Assembly (NCBI GenBank): GCA_044359955.1
Contig: JBIKLF010000005.1
Coordinates: 62,001 to 126,000 of the forward strand
DNA length: 64,000 bases
Direction of reading: 5' to 3'
DNA from: JACTMZ01 sp044359955
GTDB taxonomy: Bacteria > Verrucomicrobiota > Verrucomicrobiia > Chthoniobacterales > JACTMZ01
Below are positions 36,020 to 43,720 of the stretch, piece by piece; position 1 is the stretch's first letter, and each line of letters starts with the position of its first letter. The notes under the pieces are model-generated. The model did no database searches, was not told the origin of the DNA, and saw only the letters and a program-made list of their open reading frames with translations. The position numbers were made by a program, and so were the translations under genes.

Positions 36020-36447
36020 AACCAGACCAAACCCGCCGAGCGCGCGGTCCACAAAACCGTGCGCAGCCAGTTGCCGTTGACAAGGGCCCGGACCAATTCC
36101 GGACGCGCCCCCTCGCGCGACAACCGCCCGTGCAAAGGCCCCTGCCACAAGGCAGTCGACAACCAGATGACCAACAACAGAGCCAACATGGTCCGCCAAA
36201 ACCAAAGGGGCTCGCCGGCGAAGGCCAACAAGACCGCGGTGAACAATTCGAGGACCATGAGCGGTCCGACCACCGCGCCGATGGAGCGGCAATGATGCCG
36301 GTGGAAATCACCGAATTCCGCCGCGCCAACCCGGGTAAAGGCCGGGTATTGGACAAACTGCACCAGCCAAATGAGGCCGGACAGGCCGAAGGTCGCCGCC
36401 GCTTGGAGGGCCTGTGCCCACGCCAGCCATTCGGGCGCGCCACTCAT
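35998..36447 (-). CDS. Small integral membrane protein, function unknown
   Basis: The 149-residue protein starts MSGAPEWLAWAQAL and has four hydrophobic helices (GLSGLIWLVQFVQYPAF, VVGPLMVLELFTAVLL, TMLALLLVIWLSTAL and the C-terminal TARSAGLVWFYARG). The motif FGDFHRHHCRSIG between helices one and two, followed by a Pro and a Glu in helix two (VVGPLMVLELF), recurs in small uncharacterised membrane proteins. Histidine clusters may bind metal. It lies 13 bases downstream of the L,D-transpeptidase gene and likely shares its transcript. Confidence 0.75.
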   Translation of the reverse strand: MSGAPEWLAWAQALQAAATFGLSGLIWLVQFVQYPAFTRVGAAEFGDFHRHHCRSIGAVVGPLMVLELFTAVLLAFAGEPLWFWRTMLALLLVIWLSTALWQGPLHGRLSREGARPELVRALVNGNWLRTVLWTARSAGLVWFYARGCA

Positions 36448-36460
36448 GCGCGCGGCAGCC

Positions 36461-37069
36461 TCAGTTGACCACGCGCACCGGCGTGCCCTGCGAAACGTTG
36501 GCGAAGAAAATCTGCGCCATGCGCTCGGGCATGCGCACACAACCATGCGAGGCCGCAAAGCCCGGGAGAAATCCGGCATGCAAGCCGTAGCCGCCGTGGA
36601 AACGCAAAAAATAGGGCATGGGCGCCCCGCGGAATGAGGTGCCCGGCGGCTTGGGATCGCGCTTCACTCCAACATTGGCCACCATGACATTGCCGCCCTG
36701 ATCGACGTAGTCCCCGTAAAGATTCGACACGTGGTCTTTGCTTTTCTGGATGATTTTGTATTGACCGGACGGTGTGCGGTAGCCTTCGCGGCCGGAGGAA
36801 ATCATCGAGACCCCGACGAGGCGCCCGTCCTTGTAAAAGAACGCTTTCTGCTCGCCCAAATCGATGGTGATCGAGGGATTTCCGGACACTCCATCCCCGT
36901 CCCAGTAGGACACTGTGTCGTTGATGCCGACATTCGACGGCTTGGCCACCACGTCGCCGCCGGACGTGAGGTAGCGGGTCGTGGAACTGGTCAGACGCCG
37001 GTCATGTGTCGCGCATCCGGCCAAAACCGCGAGCAACAGGCAGAAGCCGAGTCGCATAATGGTGTTCAT
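36461..37069 (-). CDS. L,D-transpeptidase (YkuD/ErfK) lipoprotein
   Basis: The 202-residue protein has a lipobox (LLAVLAGC) after a short signal peptide and a YkuD domain: ITIDLGEQKAFFYKDGRLV, TPSGQYKI, the catalytic block FHGGYGLHAG and SHGCVRM with Cys177 as nucleophile. L,D-transpeptidases make 3-3 cross-links in peptidoglycan or attach lipoproteins to it, and need meso-DAP stems, matching the DNPR-type MurE at 61-62 kb. The start at 37069 is the only one that yields the lipobox in the right place. Confidence 0.92.
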   Translation of the reverse strand: MNTIMRLGFCLLLAVLAGCATHDRRLTSSTTRYLTSGGDVVAKPSNVGINDTVSYWDGDGVSGNPSITIDLGEQKAFFYKDGRLVGVSMISSGREGYRTPSGQYKIIQKSKDHVSNLYGDYVDQGGNVMVANVGVKRDPKPPGTSFRGAPMPYFLRFHGGYGLHAGFLPGFAASHGCVRMPERMAQIFFANVSQGTPVRVVN

Positions 37070-37124
37070 AGCAGGCGTGGGAATAAAGCCTCTTGTCGGC
37101 GTCTGGTCAAACCCAAAGCACCGG

Positions 37125-37580
37125 TCAATGCGGACGCAAGACGACCGTCGAAGCAGTCTCGGGGTGGCCGGCGAGCAGAGCCTCGACAGTGTAAACGCCC
37201 CCCACCGCCATCTCCCGAGTCGGCACGGCGACCTCATATTCGAGTCGCTCCCCGGGGTTGACCACAACCGAAGAGGCCGTGGCGGCAAAGCTGCGGTCCT
37301 CTGACCACAGAAAGAGCCTCTGACCGCCGGAACCTCGCATGGCAACTTCGAGGTGCTGCTCGGTCGGGAACTCCAAATGCAGCACCTGCCGCGAGGCATT
37401 GACCAAGGAGAAGACCACCCGGACGTCCCGGTGCAGGGACAGCCTGAATTCGCCGGGTTCGGCCTGCAGACTCGGTTGCAGGGCCGCCGCCGAGGTGACC
37501 CTCGTCGCGCCTTCCCGTTCGGCCGGCGCACAGGCCGCCACCACCGCGGCCAAGATGATGGTGAGCCCCGCGCTTCGCAT
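37125..37580 (-). CDS. BsuPI-domain lipoprotein
   Basis: The 151-residue protein begins with a signal peptide and lipobox-like AAVVAAC. The remainder matches the BsuPI fold, first known from an intracellular proteinase inhibitor of Bacillus: FSLVNASRQVLHLEFPTEQHLEV, LFLWSEDRSFAAT and NPGERLEYEVAVP. In Gram-negative-type bacteria the domain occurs in exported proteins of unknown role, so an inhibitory function is only a possibility. It sits 55 bases upstream of the L,D-transpeptidase gene on the same strand. Confidence 0.8.
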   Translation of the reverse strand: MRSAGLTIILAAVVAACAPAEREGATRVTSAAALQPSLQAEPGEFRLSLHRDVRVVFSLVNASRQVLHLEFPTEQHLEVAMRGSGGQRLFLWSEDRSFAATASSVVVNPGERLEYEVAVPTREMAVGGVYTVEALLAGHPETASTVVLRPH

Positions 37581-37646
37581 GACCTGCGATTTAAGCGCGC
37601 CGCGCGCACGGTTGCAATTCCCCGCGCGCCCCGTTTACTTATCCGC

Positions 37647-38114
37647 ATGCGCCACCCTTTTCTTTTCCTTTGCACGGCCGCCCTGCTCTGCACCGGCGGG
37701 GCCAAGAAGCCGACCGTCGAACTGCGCATCCATGGCGAAGGCATCGCCGCCGAAGCCCCGACCTTCGCCTTTCCCGCCACCTTGCTTAACGGCCGCGAGA
37801 CATTTCTCTCCCGTATGCCGCTGATCACGCAGCGCGAAATCCACTCGGTCTTTCCGTTTGCGGCCGCGGACGGATCGCAGGGCGTCTACCTCAAACTCGA
37901 CAACCACGGCTCCGGCCTGCTCAAGCAGCACACCATGGAAAGAAGCGGACGCCTGCTCGCCGTTTTTTTCAACGGCCGCCAGGTGAGCAATCTGGTCGTC
38001 GACCGGCCCGTCAATGATGGAATTGTCAGTATCCCGCGCGGACTCGACAGCGCCGAGGTGGAGATGCTCACCGCGGCTTATCCGGTCATCGGCCAGAGCG
38101 GCCAGAAGCGATGA
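37647..38114 (+). CDS. Exported hypothetical protein coupled to the M23 peptidase
   Basis: The 155-residue protein has a short signal peptide (FLFLCTAALLCTGGA). The mature part is a small alpha/beta domain with VYLKLDNHGSGLLKQHTMER and RLLAVFFNGRQVSNLVVDRP, loosely reminiscent of the periplasmic head of SecD-type proteins, but I would not assign it. Its stop overlaps the M23 peptidase start by four bases (ATGA), so the two are translationally coupled and both are exported. A role in cell-wall maintenance is inferred from that alone. Confidence 0.72.
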   Translation: MRHPFLFLCTAALLCTGGAKKPTVELRIHGEGIAAEAPTFAFPATLLNGRETFLSRMPLITQREIHSVFPFAAADGSQGVYLKLDNHGSGLLKQHTMERSGRLLAVFFNGRQVSNLVVDRPVNDGIVSIPRGLDSAEVEMLTAAYPVIGQSGQKR

Positions 38115-39211
38115 TGAAAGTCTTCGCCGCCACGCTCCCCCTTCTTTTTCTCCTCGTCATCACCCCGGCGAGGCCCTTCTCCCCCGTGTTGCCCACGGAC
38201 AACGATGCGCTTTTCCGAGGACAACCGGAAAAGTTTTACATGTATACGGACCGCGATTTCGAAGGCGTGAAAAGCCGGCCGTGGCAGGGCGGCAGCTACG
38301 GGTTCACCCGCAACCAGCAACGCGTGGGAGGGAACATCCTGCTGACCAAATTCCACGAGGGCATCGACGTGAGCCCCCTCCGTCGCGACGCATCCGGTCG
38401 ACCGCTCGACGAGATTCGCGCCATCGAGGGAGGACGCGTTGTGCACGTCAGCGACGATGCGAAGGATTCCAACTATGGAAAACTCGTCGTGATCGAACAC
38501 CGGGTCGAAGGCGCCCCCGTCTTCAGCGTGTATGCCCACCTCGCCACGATCGATGTGCGGCGCGGACAAACCATCGCGCCAGGCGACCGCATCGGCCTCC
38601 TCGGCTCCACCGGTGTCGGCCTCAACCAACGCCGCGCCCACCTGCATCTCGAGGTCGCCCTCCTCTGGCACGACCAATTCGAAAGCTGGCACCCCGCGAA
38701 TTTCCCCTCGCCGAACAAACACGGACTCTACAACGGCATCAATCTGATGGGCCTCGACGTTGCGGAATTCTACCTCCAGCAACGCAAAAAACCTTCCCTC
38801 ACCCTCCCCCAATTCATCCGCCAACAAGAGCCGTTCTTCCGCGTCCGCATCCCGGAATCCCCCCACTTCCAACTCCCCCGCCGCTACCCCTGGCTGGTCA
38901 AAGGCAATGCCGCTGGCGCGCGCTCATGGCTGGTTTCGTTCACCGCACCCGGGTTTCCCGTCCTGATCGAACCCTCGACCGAGGCCGCCTCCGCCCCGCG
39001 CGTCGAATGGGTCGCCCCGGCAAAATTCCCTTACGCCAAACTGACCCGCCGGTTGATCGACGGCTCGCGCCAGCAACCGCGCCTCGGGGAGAGCGGAGAA
39101 AAACTCATCGACCTCCTCACTTGGGATCCCGCCTCCCGACCGGCGCCCGAACCGCAACGCGGCTTGTCAGAAGACGCCGCCAACCTTAGGCTTTCGCCAC
39201 CTGATGAGTGA
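38111..39211 (+). CDS. Exported M23-family (LytM-type) metallopeptidase
   Basis: The 366-residue protein has a signal peptide (residues 1-21) and a LytM-like domain: the zinc ligands HEGIDV (His and Asp), VYAHL and HLHLEV, which form the lysostaphin-like H-x-H site. GDRIGLLGSTGVGLNQRRAHLHL is the usual final block. The C-terminal 150 residues are unassigned (PHFQLPRRYPWLVKG). With both metal-site motifs intact it could be an active peptidoglycan endopeptidase rather than an EnvC/NlpD-like activator. Its last eight bases overlap nuoB. Confidence 0.87.
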   Translation: MMKVFAATLPLLFLLVITPARPFSPVLPTDNDALFRGQPEKFYMYTDRDFEGVKSRPWQGGSYGFTRNQQRVGGNILLTKFHEGIDVSPLRRDASGRPLDEIRAIEGGRVVHVSDDAKDSNYGKLVVIEHRVEGAPVFSVYAHLATIDVRRGQTIAPGDRIGLLGSTGVGLNQRRAHLHLEVALLWHDQFESWHPANFPSPNKHGLYNGINLMGLDVAEFYLQQRKKPSLTLPQFIRQQEPFFRVRIPESPHFQLPRRYPWLVKGNAAGARSWLVSFTAPGFPVLIEPSTEAASAPRVEWVAPAKFPYAKLTRRLIDGSRQQPRLGESGEKLIDLLTWDPASRPAPEPQRGLSEDAANLRLSPPDE

Positions 39212-39725
39212 CCGCAGCCCTTACGCCTACGATTCCAAAATCGAGGGCAACATCATCTTCACGCAACTCGACACCGCCATCAATTGGATGCGCAGTAACT
39301 CGCTCTGGCCCATGCCCATGGGCCTGGCCTGCTGCGCGATCGAACTCATGGCCGCGGGCGCCGCGCGTTTCGACATCGCCCGCTTTGGCGCGGAGGTCAT
39401 GCGTTTCTCCCCCCGCCAAGCCGACGTCATGATCGTTGCCGGCACCGTGACCTACAAAATGGCCCTCGCAGTCAAACGGATCTACGACCAAATGGCCGAG
39501 CCGAAATGGGTCATTGCCATGGGCGCCTGCGCGTCCTCCGGCGGCATGTATCGGAGCTACGCCGTGCTCCAGGGCATCGATCATCTCATTCCGGTCGACG
39601 TCTACGTTTCCGGTTGCCCGCCCCGCCCCGAGGCCCTCCTCGACGGCCTCATGCGCCTGCAGAAAAAAATCATGGGGGAACATTCTTTCCTCGAGCAGAA
39701 AAAAGAGCTGCTCGCCTCGATCTGA
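39204..39725 (+). CDS. nuoB: NADH-quinone oxidoreductase subunit B
   Basis: The 173-residue subunit holds the N2 iron-sulfur cluster of complex I. All four ligands are there: Cys43-Cys44 (GLACCAIELM), Cys109 (MGACASSGGMY) and Cys138 (VSGCPPRPEALL). It is the peripheral-arm subunit next to the quinone site. nuoC follows directly, but nuoA is replaced upstream by an M23 peptidase gene and nuoD does not follow, so the complex I genes are split in this genome. Confidence 0.95.
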   Translation: MSDRSPYAYDSKIEGNIIFTQLDTAINWMRSNSLWPMPMGLACCAIELMAAGAARFDIARFGAEVMRFSPRQADVMIVAGTVTYKMALAVKRIYDQMAEPKWVIAMGACASSGGMYRSYAVLQGIDHLIPVDVYVSGCPPRPEALLDGLMRLQKKIMGEHSFLEQKKELLASI

Positions 39726-40334
39726 ATGAAGCTTCCCGACGTTGCCGAAGCTCTGTCCTCGCGATTCGGCGCGGGGGTAACCGGTCGCGTGGAATTCCGC
39801 GGCGAGACGACCTTATTGCTCCAACCCGCAGCCCTCCGCCCGGTCTGCGAATTCTGCCGCGACGAACTCGGTTTCAACATGCTTCTCGATATCTCGAGCA
39901 TCGACCATTTCGAAAACGAACCGCGCTACGAAGTCGTCTACGAACTTTACTCGCTGGAGAACGGCCTTCACCTCCGCCTCAAGACGTCCGCCCCCGAGGA
40001 CGAGCCCGAAGTCCCGACCGTCTGCGACCTCTGGCCGACCGCCAACTGGCACGAGCGCGAAGTGTGGGACATGATGGGCATCCGCTTCGCTCGCCATCCC
40101 GACCTCCGCCGCATCATCATGTGGGACGGCTACCCTTACCATCCCCTGCGCAAAGATTTCCCGCTTGAAGGCAAATTCAGCGACGTGCCCGACGTTGCCT
40201 TCACCGAACCCGCCCCGCTGGCCGGCGGCCCGTTCGTCACCGCACCCGTCAAAGGCACCACCGAAGTCCGTGAGCCGCGCGCCCGTCGCGCCGGCGATCT
40301 CCCGCCCGAGCAGGCCTTCATCGCGGAACCTTGA
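39726..40334 (+). CDS. nuoC: NADH-quinone oxidoreductase subunit C
   Basis: The 202-residue protein is the 30-kDa-type subunit: FNMLLDISSIDHFENEPRYEVVYELYSL, SVCDLWPTANWHEREVWDMMGIRF and the diagnostic IIMWDGYPYHPLRKDFPL. It starts one base after the nuoB stop and is the separate (not NuoCD-fused) form. The C-terminal tail (TEVREPRARRAGDLPPEQAF) is somewhat extended. Its stop overlaps the start of the RNase D gene (TTGA), so the four reading frames from the M23 gene to rnd form a compact unit. Confidence 0.93.
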   Translation: MKLPDVAEALSSRFGAGVTGRVEFRGETTLLLQPAALRPVCEFCRDELGFNMLLDISSIDHFENEPRYEVVYELYSLENGLHLRLKTSAPEDEPEVPTVCDLWPTANWHEREVWDMMGIRFARHPDLRRIIMWDGYPYHPLRKDFPLEGKFSDVPDVAFTEPAPLAGGPFVTAPVKGTTEVREPRARRAGDLPPEQAFIAEP

Positions 40335-41383
40335 TCTCCACGCCGGAACAACTCGCGGACTTCACCACCCGCCTCGACACGCACAAGGTCATCGGACTCG
40401 ATACCGAGGCCGACAGTCTGCACAGCTACTACGAGAAGGTCTGTCTCGTGCAGGTCTGCTCGCCCGACGGTTACTTTTTGGTCGACCCCCTGGCCGAAGG
40501 ACTCGACCTCTCCGCATTCTACGCGTCTCTCACCCCGCACACCCTCATCATCCACGGGGCGGATTACGACTTGCGCCTGCTCGGACGCCACCCCGCCTTT
40601 GACGCCATCGATATTTTCGACACCTCCATCGCCGCGCGTTTCCTCGGGCTCGAACAAATCGGCTACGCCGCCCTCGTGCAGAAATTTTTCGATGTCACCC
40701 TCTGCAAAGCCTCGCAGCGCGCCGACTGGGGACGCCGTCCCCTCCCGCCACGCATGGAAGAATATGCGCTCAACGACGTCCGCTACCTCCTCCCCCTCGC
40801 CGAAATCCTCGAAAACCAACTCAAAGAGCTCGGCCGCTGGGAATGGTATGGCCAATCCCGCGACGCCATGGTGCAAAGCGCCCGCGAGCCCCGCGAACGG
40901 GATTTGGAAAATGCCTGGCGCGTCAACGGGAGCAGCAAACTCCCGCCCCGCGAGGCTGCGGTCCTCCGCGCCCTCTGGCACTGGAGGGATGCCGAAGCAA
41001 GCGCTTGGGACCGTCCGACCTTCCACGTCATTTCCAACGAGCGCATGATCGATGCGGCCTGCGCCGCGGTGGCCGGACACAAATTCGAGGTTCATCGCAT
41101 GCCGCCGCCGCGCTACGCCCGCATGAAAGAAGCCCTCCGTGCCGCGCTCGAACTTCCCGAAAACGAATGGCCGGTCTTCGAACGCGAACGCAAACCCCGT
41201 CCGAGCGGTGCAGCCTGCCGCCTCTTCGAGCACCTCCGCGAAAAGCGCGACGCCGTGGCCCGGGAACTGGCCATCGACCCCTCGCTCATCGCCTCGCGCC
41301 TCACCTTGATGTCCGTCGCCCAACAAAACGGCAGCCGCCTCCTCCCCTGGCAACGCGACCTGCTCCAGCCCGATTCCATGTAG
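40331..41383 (+). CDS. rnd: Ribonuclease D
   Basis: The 350-residue 3'-5' exoribonuclease starts at a TTG that overlaps the nuoC stop. DEDDy exonuclease motifs are intact: Asp24 and Glu26 (IGLDTEAD), Asp in HGADYDLRLL, and Tyr/Asp in EYALNDVRYLLPL. HRDC-type helical domains follow (PPREAAVLRALWHWRDAEA and onward). RNase D trims the 3' ends of tRNAs and small RNAs. The stop codon TAG lies inside a TGTAGC-tagged palindromic repeat that begins before the last codon, so the repeat appears to define the C-terminus. Confidence 0.93.
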   Translation: MISTPEQLADFTTRLDTHKVIGLDTEADSLHSYYEKVCLVQVCSPDGYFLVDPLAEGLDLSAFYASLTPHTLIIHGADYDLRLLGRHPAFDAIDIFDTSIAARFLGLEQIGYAALVQKFFDVTLCKASQRADWGRRPLPPRMEEYALNDVRYLLPLAEILENQLKELGRWEWYGQSRDAMVQSAREPRERDLENAWRVNGSSKLPPREAAVLRALWHWRDAEASAWDRPTFHVISNERMIDAACAAVAGHKFEVHRMPPPRYARMKEALRAALELPENEWPVFERERKPRPSGAACRLFEHLREKRDAVARELAIDPSLIASRLTLMSVAQQNGSRLLPWQRDLLQPDSM

Positions 41384-41407
41384 CGGCGCCGTCCCCGGCG
41401 CCGATCG
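41379..41407. repeat. TGTAGC-tagged hairpin overlapping the rnd stop codon
   Basis: TGTAGC-GGCGCC-GTCCCC-GGCGCC-GATCG. It differs from the copy at 26088-26116 in one loop base. It differs from the copy before prmC by matched changes in both arms. The first TAG of the tag is the stop codon of rnd. Confidence 0.85.
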
Positions 41408-41416
41408 ATCGGATCC

Positions 41417-42256
41417 ATGACCCCGACCGCCCGCGAAACCATCCGGCGAGCCCTCGCTGAAGACCTCGGCCCCGGCGACATCACCTCCGAGTGCTTTATC
41501 CCCGCGGAGCATCATTCCACCGTCCGCCTCATCGCCAAGGAACCCGCCACCCTCGCCGGCACCGCCGCCGCCATGGAGGTCTTCCGCCAAGTCGATCCCA
41601 CCATCGAAATCACCCTCGAGAAAAACGACGGCGACCAACTCACCCCCGGCACCCTCATCCTCACCGCCCACGGTCCGACCCGCGCCCTCCTTTCGGCCGA
41701 ACGCACCGCGCTCAACTTCCTCCAGCGCCTCAGCGGCATCGCCACCCTCACCCGCCGCTTTGTTGACGCGGTGGACGGCACCAAAGCCCTCATCCTCGAC
41801 ACCCGCAAAACCACCCCCGGACTCCGCGAATTCGAACGCTTCGCCGTCCGCGCCGGCGGCGGCACCAACCACCGCTTCGGCCTCTTCGACCGCGTGCTGG
41901 CCAAGGACAACCACCTCGCCATCACCGGCGACGCCACCGGACTCCAACGCGCCATCGACCAAGCCAAAAAACGCGCCCCTGACATTCTCATCGAAATCGA
42001 AGCCGATACCCTCGATCAGGTCCGCCTCCTCTGCAGCCTGCGCGACATCGACCTCATCCTCCTCGACAACATGTCGAACGAACAACTCCGCGCAGCCGTG
42101 CAAATCCGCGGTGAAAAGAAAATTCTCCTCGAAGCCAGCGGCGGCGTAAACCTCGACACCGTCGCCGCCATCGCCGCCACCGGCATCGACCAAATCTCCG
42201 TCGGTGCCCTCACCCATTCCGCAATAGCCATCGATCTCTCGCTCGAAATCGCGTAG
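41417..42256 (+). CDS. nadC: Nicotinate-nucleotide pyrophosphorylase (carboxylating)
   Basis: The 279-residue enzyme converts quinolinate and PRPP to nicotinate mononucleotide in NAD synthesis. Motifs include ALAEDLGPGDITSE, ERTALNFLQRLSGIATLT, the PRPP/quinolinate-binding LDTRKTTPGLREFERFAV and RAGGGTNHRFGLFDRVLAKDNH, and near the end LLEASGGVNLDTVAAIA and GIDQISVGALTHS. It is a single-gene representative of the pathway; nadA and nadB are not in the window. It lies 33 bases after rnd across a tagged hairpin. Confidence 0.95.
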   Translation: MTPTARETIRRALAEDLGPGDITSECFIPAEHHSTVRLIAKEPATLAGTAAAMEVFRQVDPTIEITLEKNDGDQLTPGTLILTAHGPTRALLSAERTALNFLQRLSGIATLTRRFVDAVDGTKALILDTRKTTPGLREFERFAVRAGGGTNHRFGLFDRVLAKDNHLAITGDATGLQRAIDQAKKRAPDILIEIEADTLDQVRLLCSLRDIDLILLDNMSNEQLRAAVQIRGEKKILLEASGGVNLDTVAAIAATGIDQISVGALTHSAIAIDLSLEIA

Positions 42257-42267
42257 CAACAGGAAAA

Positions 42268-42325
42268 GTGGCATCGGCATCTTGCCGATGAATCCTGGTC
42301 ATCCTCGGCAAGATGCCGAGGCCAC
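42268..42325. repeat. GTGGCA-tagged double hairpin after nadC
   Basis: GTGGCA plus CATCGGCA-TCT-TGCCGATG on the left; CTCGGCA-AGA-TGCCGAG plus GCCAC on the right, with a short spacer. The outer GTGGC/GCCAC ends are complementary. Confidence 0.8.
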
Positions 42326-42405
42326 ACCTCCCTCACCGCCGCCGCAAGCCAGCGGCTCAGACCAACGTCCTTTTGCTTTTCGACTCCCTACTAACTCAAT
42401 GAGAG

Positions 42406-42427
42406 TTACTCTCTCGAAAGGGAGTAA
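42406..42427. repeat. Small hairpin TTACTCTCT-CGAA-AGGGAGTAA
   Basis: Nine-base arms with one mismatch (a wobble pair in RNA) and a CGAA tetraloop. There is no T-tract after it, so it is not a clear terminator. Confidence 0.5.
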
Positions 42428-42433
42428 AGACAG

Positions 42434-42572
42434 GCCACTGATAGAAGAAGATGAAAGAGGATAAGCGGGGCGCGCTGACACGCGCCCCGCTCATGGCATC
42501 TCTCCGAGGACTGTGTTTGCGCCGTGTCAGCGGCGCGAACACCATCTTCTGGCATCTTCTTCCATCCGTGGC
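42434..42572. repeat. MITE-like element with imperfect terminal inverted repeats and internal hairpin
   Basis: The 25-base ends (42434-42458 and 42548-42572) are inverted repeats matching at 21 positions: GCCACTGATAGAAGAAGATG on the left and GCCACGGATGGAAGAAGATG on the opposite strand at the right. The interior contains a perfect 11-bp hairpin. There is no transposase. Whether it is mobile needs other copies. Confidence 0.5.
42464..42491. terminator. Strong 11-bp hairpin without T-tract
   Basis: AGCGGGGCGCG pairs perfectly with CGCGCCCCGCT across a six-base loop (42475-42480). It might stop transcription factor-independently to a degree, but it lacks the U-run and lies inside the MITE-like element, so it is more likely part of that repeat. 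Confidence 0.35.
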
Positions 42573-42671
42573 TTTCTTGCCTCTGCCTGCCCAAGCTCAC
42601 AGTCGACGCCGGCCCCAGTTACTCCCAGCACACACCCGCCAATGCGCGGGTTCAGGGACTATGGACCGAGT

Positions 42672-42749
42672 GGTAGGGCTGGGCCTCCGGGACCGGCCGT
42701 GTCAAATCCCCGAGAAGGTTCGCGGTCGGCCCGGAGGTCCGACCCTACC
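42672..42749. repeat. GGTAGGG-tagged inverted pair upstream of the SirB1-like gene
   Basis: The left end GGTAGGGCTGGGCCTCCGGG and the right end, read on the other strand, GGTAGGGTCGGACCTCCGGG differ at three of 20 positions. The interior is about 30 bases. It is a complete head-to-head pair. Confidence 0.8.
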
Positions 42750-42895
42750 CCGGGGCGGAAAGACAAAGTCCCAAGGCGATGGGCCCTTGGTCTCAATCCT
42801 TCGTTCGCTTCGTTAGCTTTTGTTCAAACCCTGTCACACCTGTCTCTCCCCAGCTTGCCTAAAGCTCGCAACCTGCTTAATTCCTTATTAAGCGC

Positions 42896-43720
42896 ATGCA
42901 TCCGCAAAAAGCAGCCCTGGTCCGCCTGCTCGCCGACGACGACGAGCAGACCGTGCGGCTGGTCAAAGCACAGCTCGCGCAGGAAGGCGCCGGCCAGCTC
43001 GATGACCTGCGCGACCTCGCCGGTTGCGACCATCCCGTGGCCGCGCTCCATGCGCGCGATGTTCTCCACGAGGTGATGCAAAACGAGGCCCTCGAGCGCT
43101 TCGAAAACCTGTGCGGCTCCTTCAACGACAGTTCCGATCTCGAAGAAGCCTGCTGGCTTTTGGGAGCCGCCATGCTCCGGGGCTTCGAGCCAACCCCTTA
43201 CCGGCAACGCCTCGCCACCTGGGGCACCGAACTGGCCCGCCGTCTTCGCCGCGCCTCAGCCAGCCGGCAACGTGTGGCCATCATGGCTGACTTTCTCGCC
43301 GGCGAACTCGTCTTCGCTGGCAATACCGACGACTACTACAACGACCGCAACTCGCTCCTGCCCTGCGTGCTCGATTCGCGCAAAGGCATTCCGATCAGCC
43401 TCACCTTGGTCTACATGCTCGTCGGCCATCATGCCGGGGCACCAGTCGAAGGGGTCAACCTGCCCGGGCACTTCCTCGCCCGTTATGACGACGTTCTTTT
43501 CGACCCGTTCCACCAAGGGAGAATCCTGACCCGGCGCGATTGCGAGGAAATCCTCCGCCGCCAGAATCAGCGACTTGAGGATTGGCACCTTGCGCCCGCT
43601 TCGCCGCGCCAAATGCTGGCCCGCATCCTCGCCAACCTCCTCCACGTTTACCACCGGCAAGGCGACAGCTCCCAATACACTCGGCTCAAACGCTGGAGCC
43701 ACCTGCTCGTCCGCGGCTGA
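42896..43720 (+). CDS. SirB1-family (transglutaminase-like fold) protein
   Basis: The 274-residue protein belongs to the SirB1/Transglut_core2 family. After a helical N-terminal part the conserved region reads NTDDYYNDRNSLLPCVLDSRKGIPISLTLVYMLVG and VEGVNLPGHFLARYDD, then FDPFHQGRILTRRDCEEIL. TPR-like helices close the protein (ARILANLLHVYHRQGD). Members resemble transglutaminase/protease folds, but the classical Cys-His-Asp triad is not conserved in most, and the enzymatic activity is unknown. It overlaps cinA in the pattern TGATG, so the two are coupled. Confidence 0.85.
   Translation: MHPQKAALVRLLADDDEQTVRLVKAQLAQEGAGQLDDLRDLAGCDHPVAALHARDVLHEVMQNEALERFENLCGSFNDSSDLEEACWLLGAAMLRGFEPTPYRQRLATWGTELARRLRRASASRQRVAIMADFLAGELVFAGNTDDYYNDRNSLLPCVLDSRKGIPISLTLVYMLVGHHAGAPVEGVNLPGHFLARYDDVLFDPFHQGRILTRRDCEEILRRQNQRLEDWHLAPASPRQMLARILANLLHVYHRQGDSSQYTRLKRWSHLLVRG

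Larger units (their letters stand above)
42257..42895. other. 640-bp gene-free cluster of repeats between nadC and the SirB1-like gene
   Basis: No convincing coding sequence is present on either strand; short open frames lack start sites and family features. The stretch is made of at least four inverted-repeat units, listed separately (42268, 42406, 42434 and 42672), plus a weak promoter-like TTGCCT-17-TAATTC at 42855-42883 in front of the SirB1-like gene. It is the densest accumulation of small repeats in the window. Confidence 0.7.

Noticed and set aside
36461..37828. 455-codon frame as the true length of the L,D-transpeptidase
   Set aside because: The extra N-terminal part is antisense or off-frame to the BsuPI lipoprotein gene, whereas the ATG at 37069 gives a proper lipoprotein signal.
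40136..42280. 714-codon minus-strand frame across nuoC, rnd and nadC
   Set aside because: It spans three well-supported plus-strand genes and gives a Gly/Glu/Val-rich translation without motifs.
42282..42816. Short open frames in the nadC-SirB1 gap
   Set aside because: They lie across palindromic repeats, change frame between units and have no start signals or recognisable residues.
42257..42895. CRISPR array
   Set aside because: The repeats are inverted, of different families and not evenly spaced; there are no cas genes in the window.
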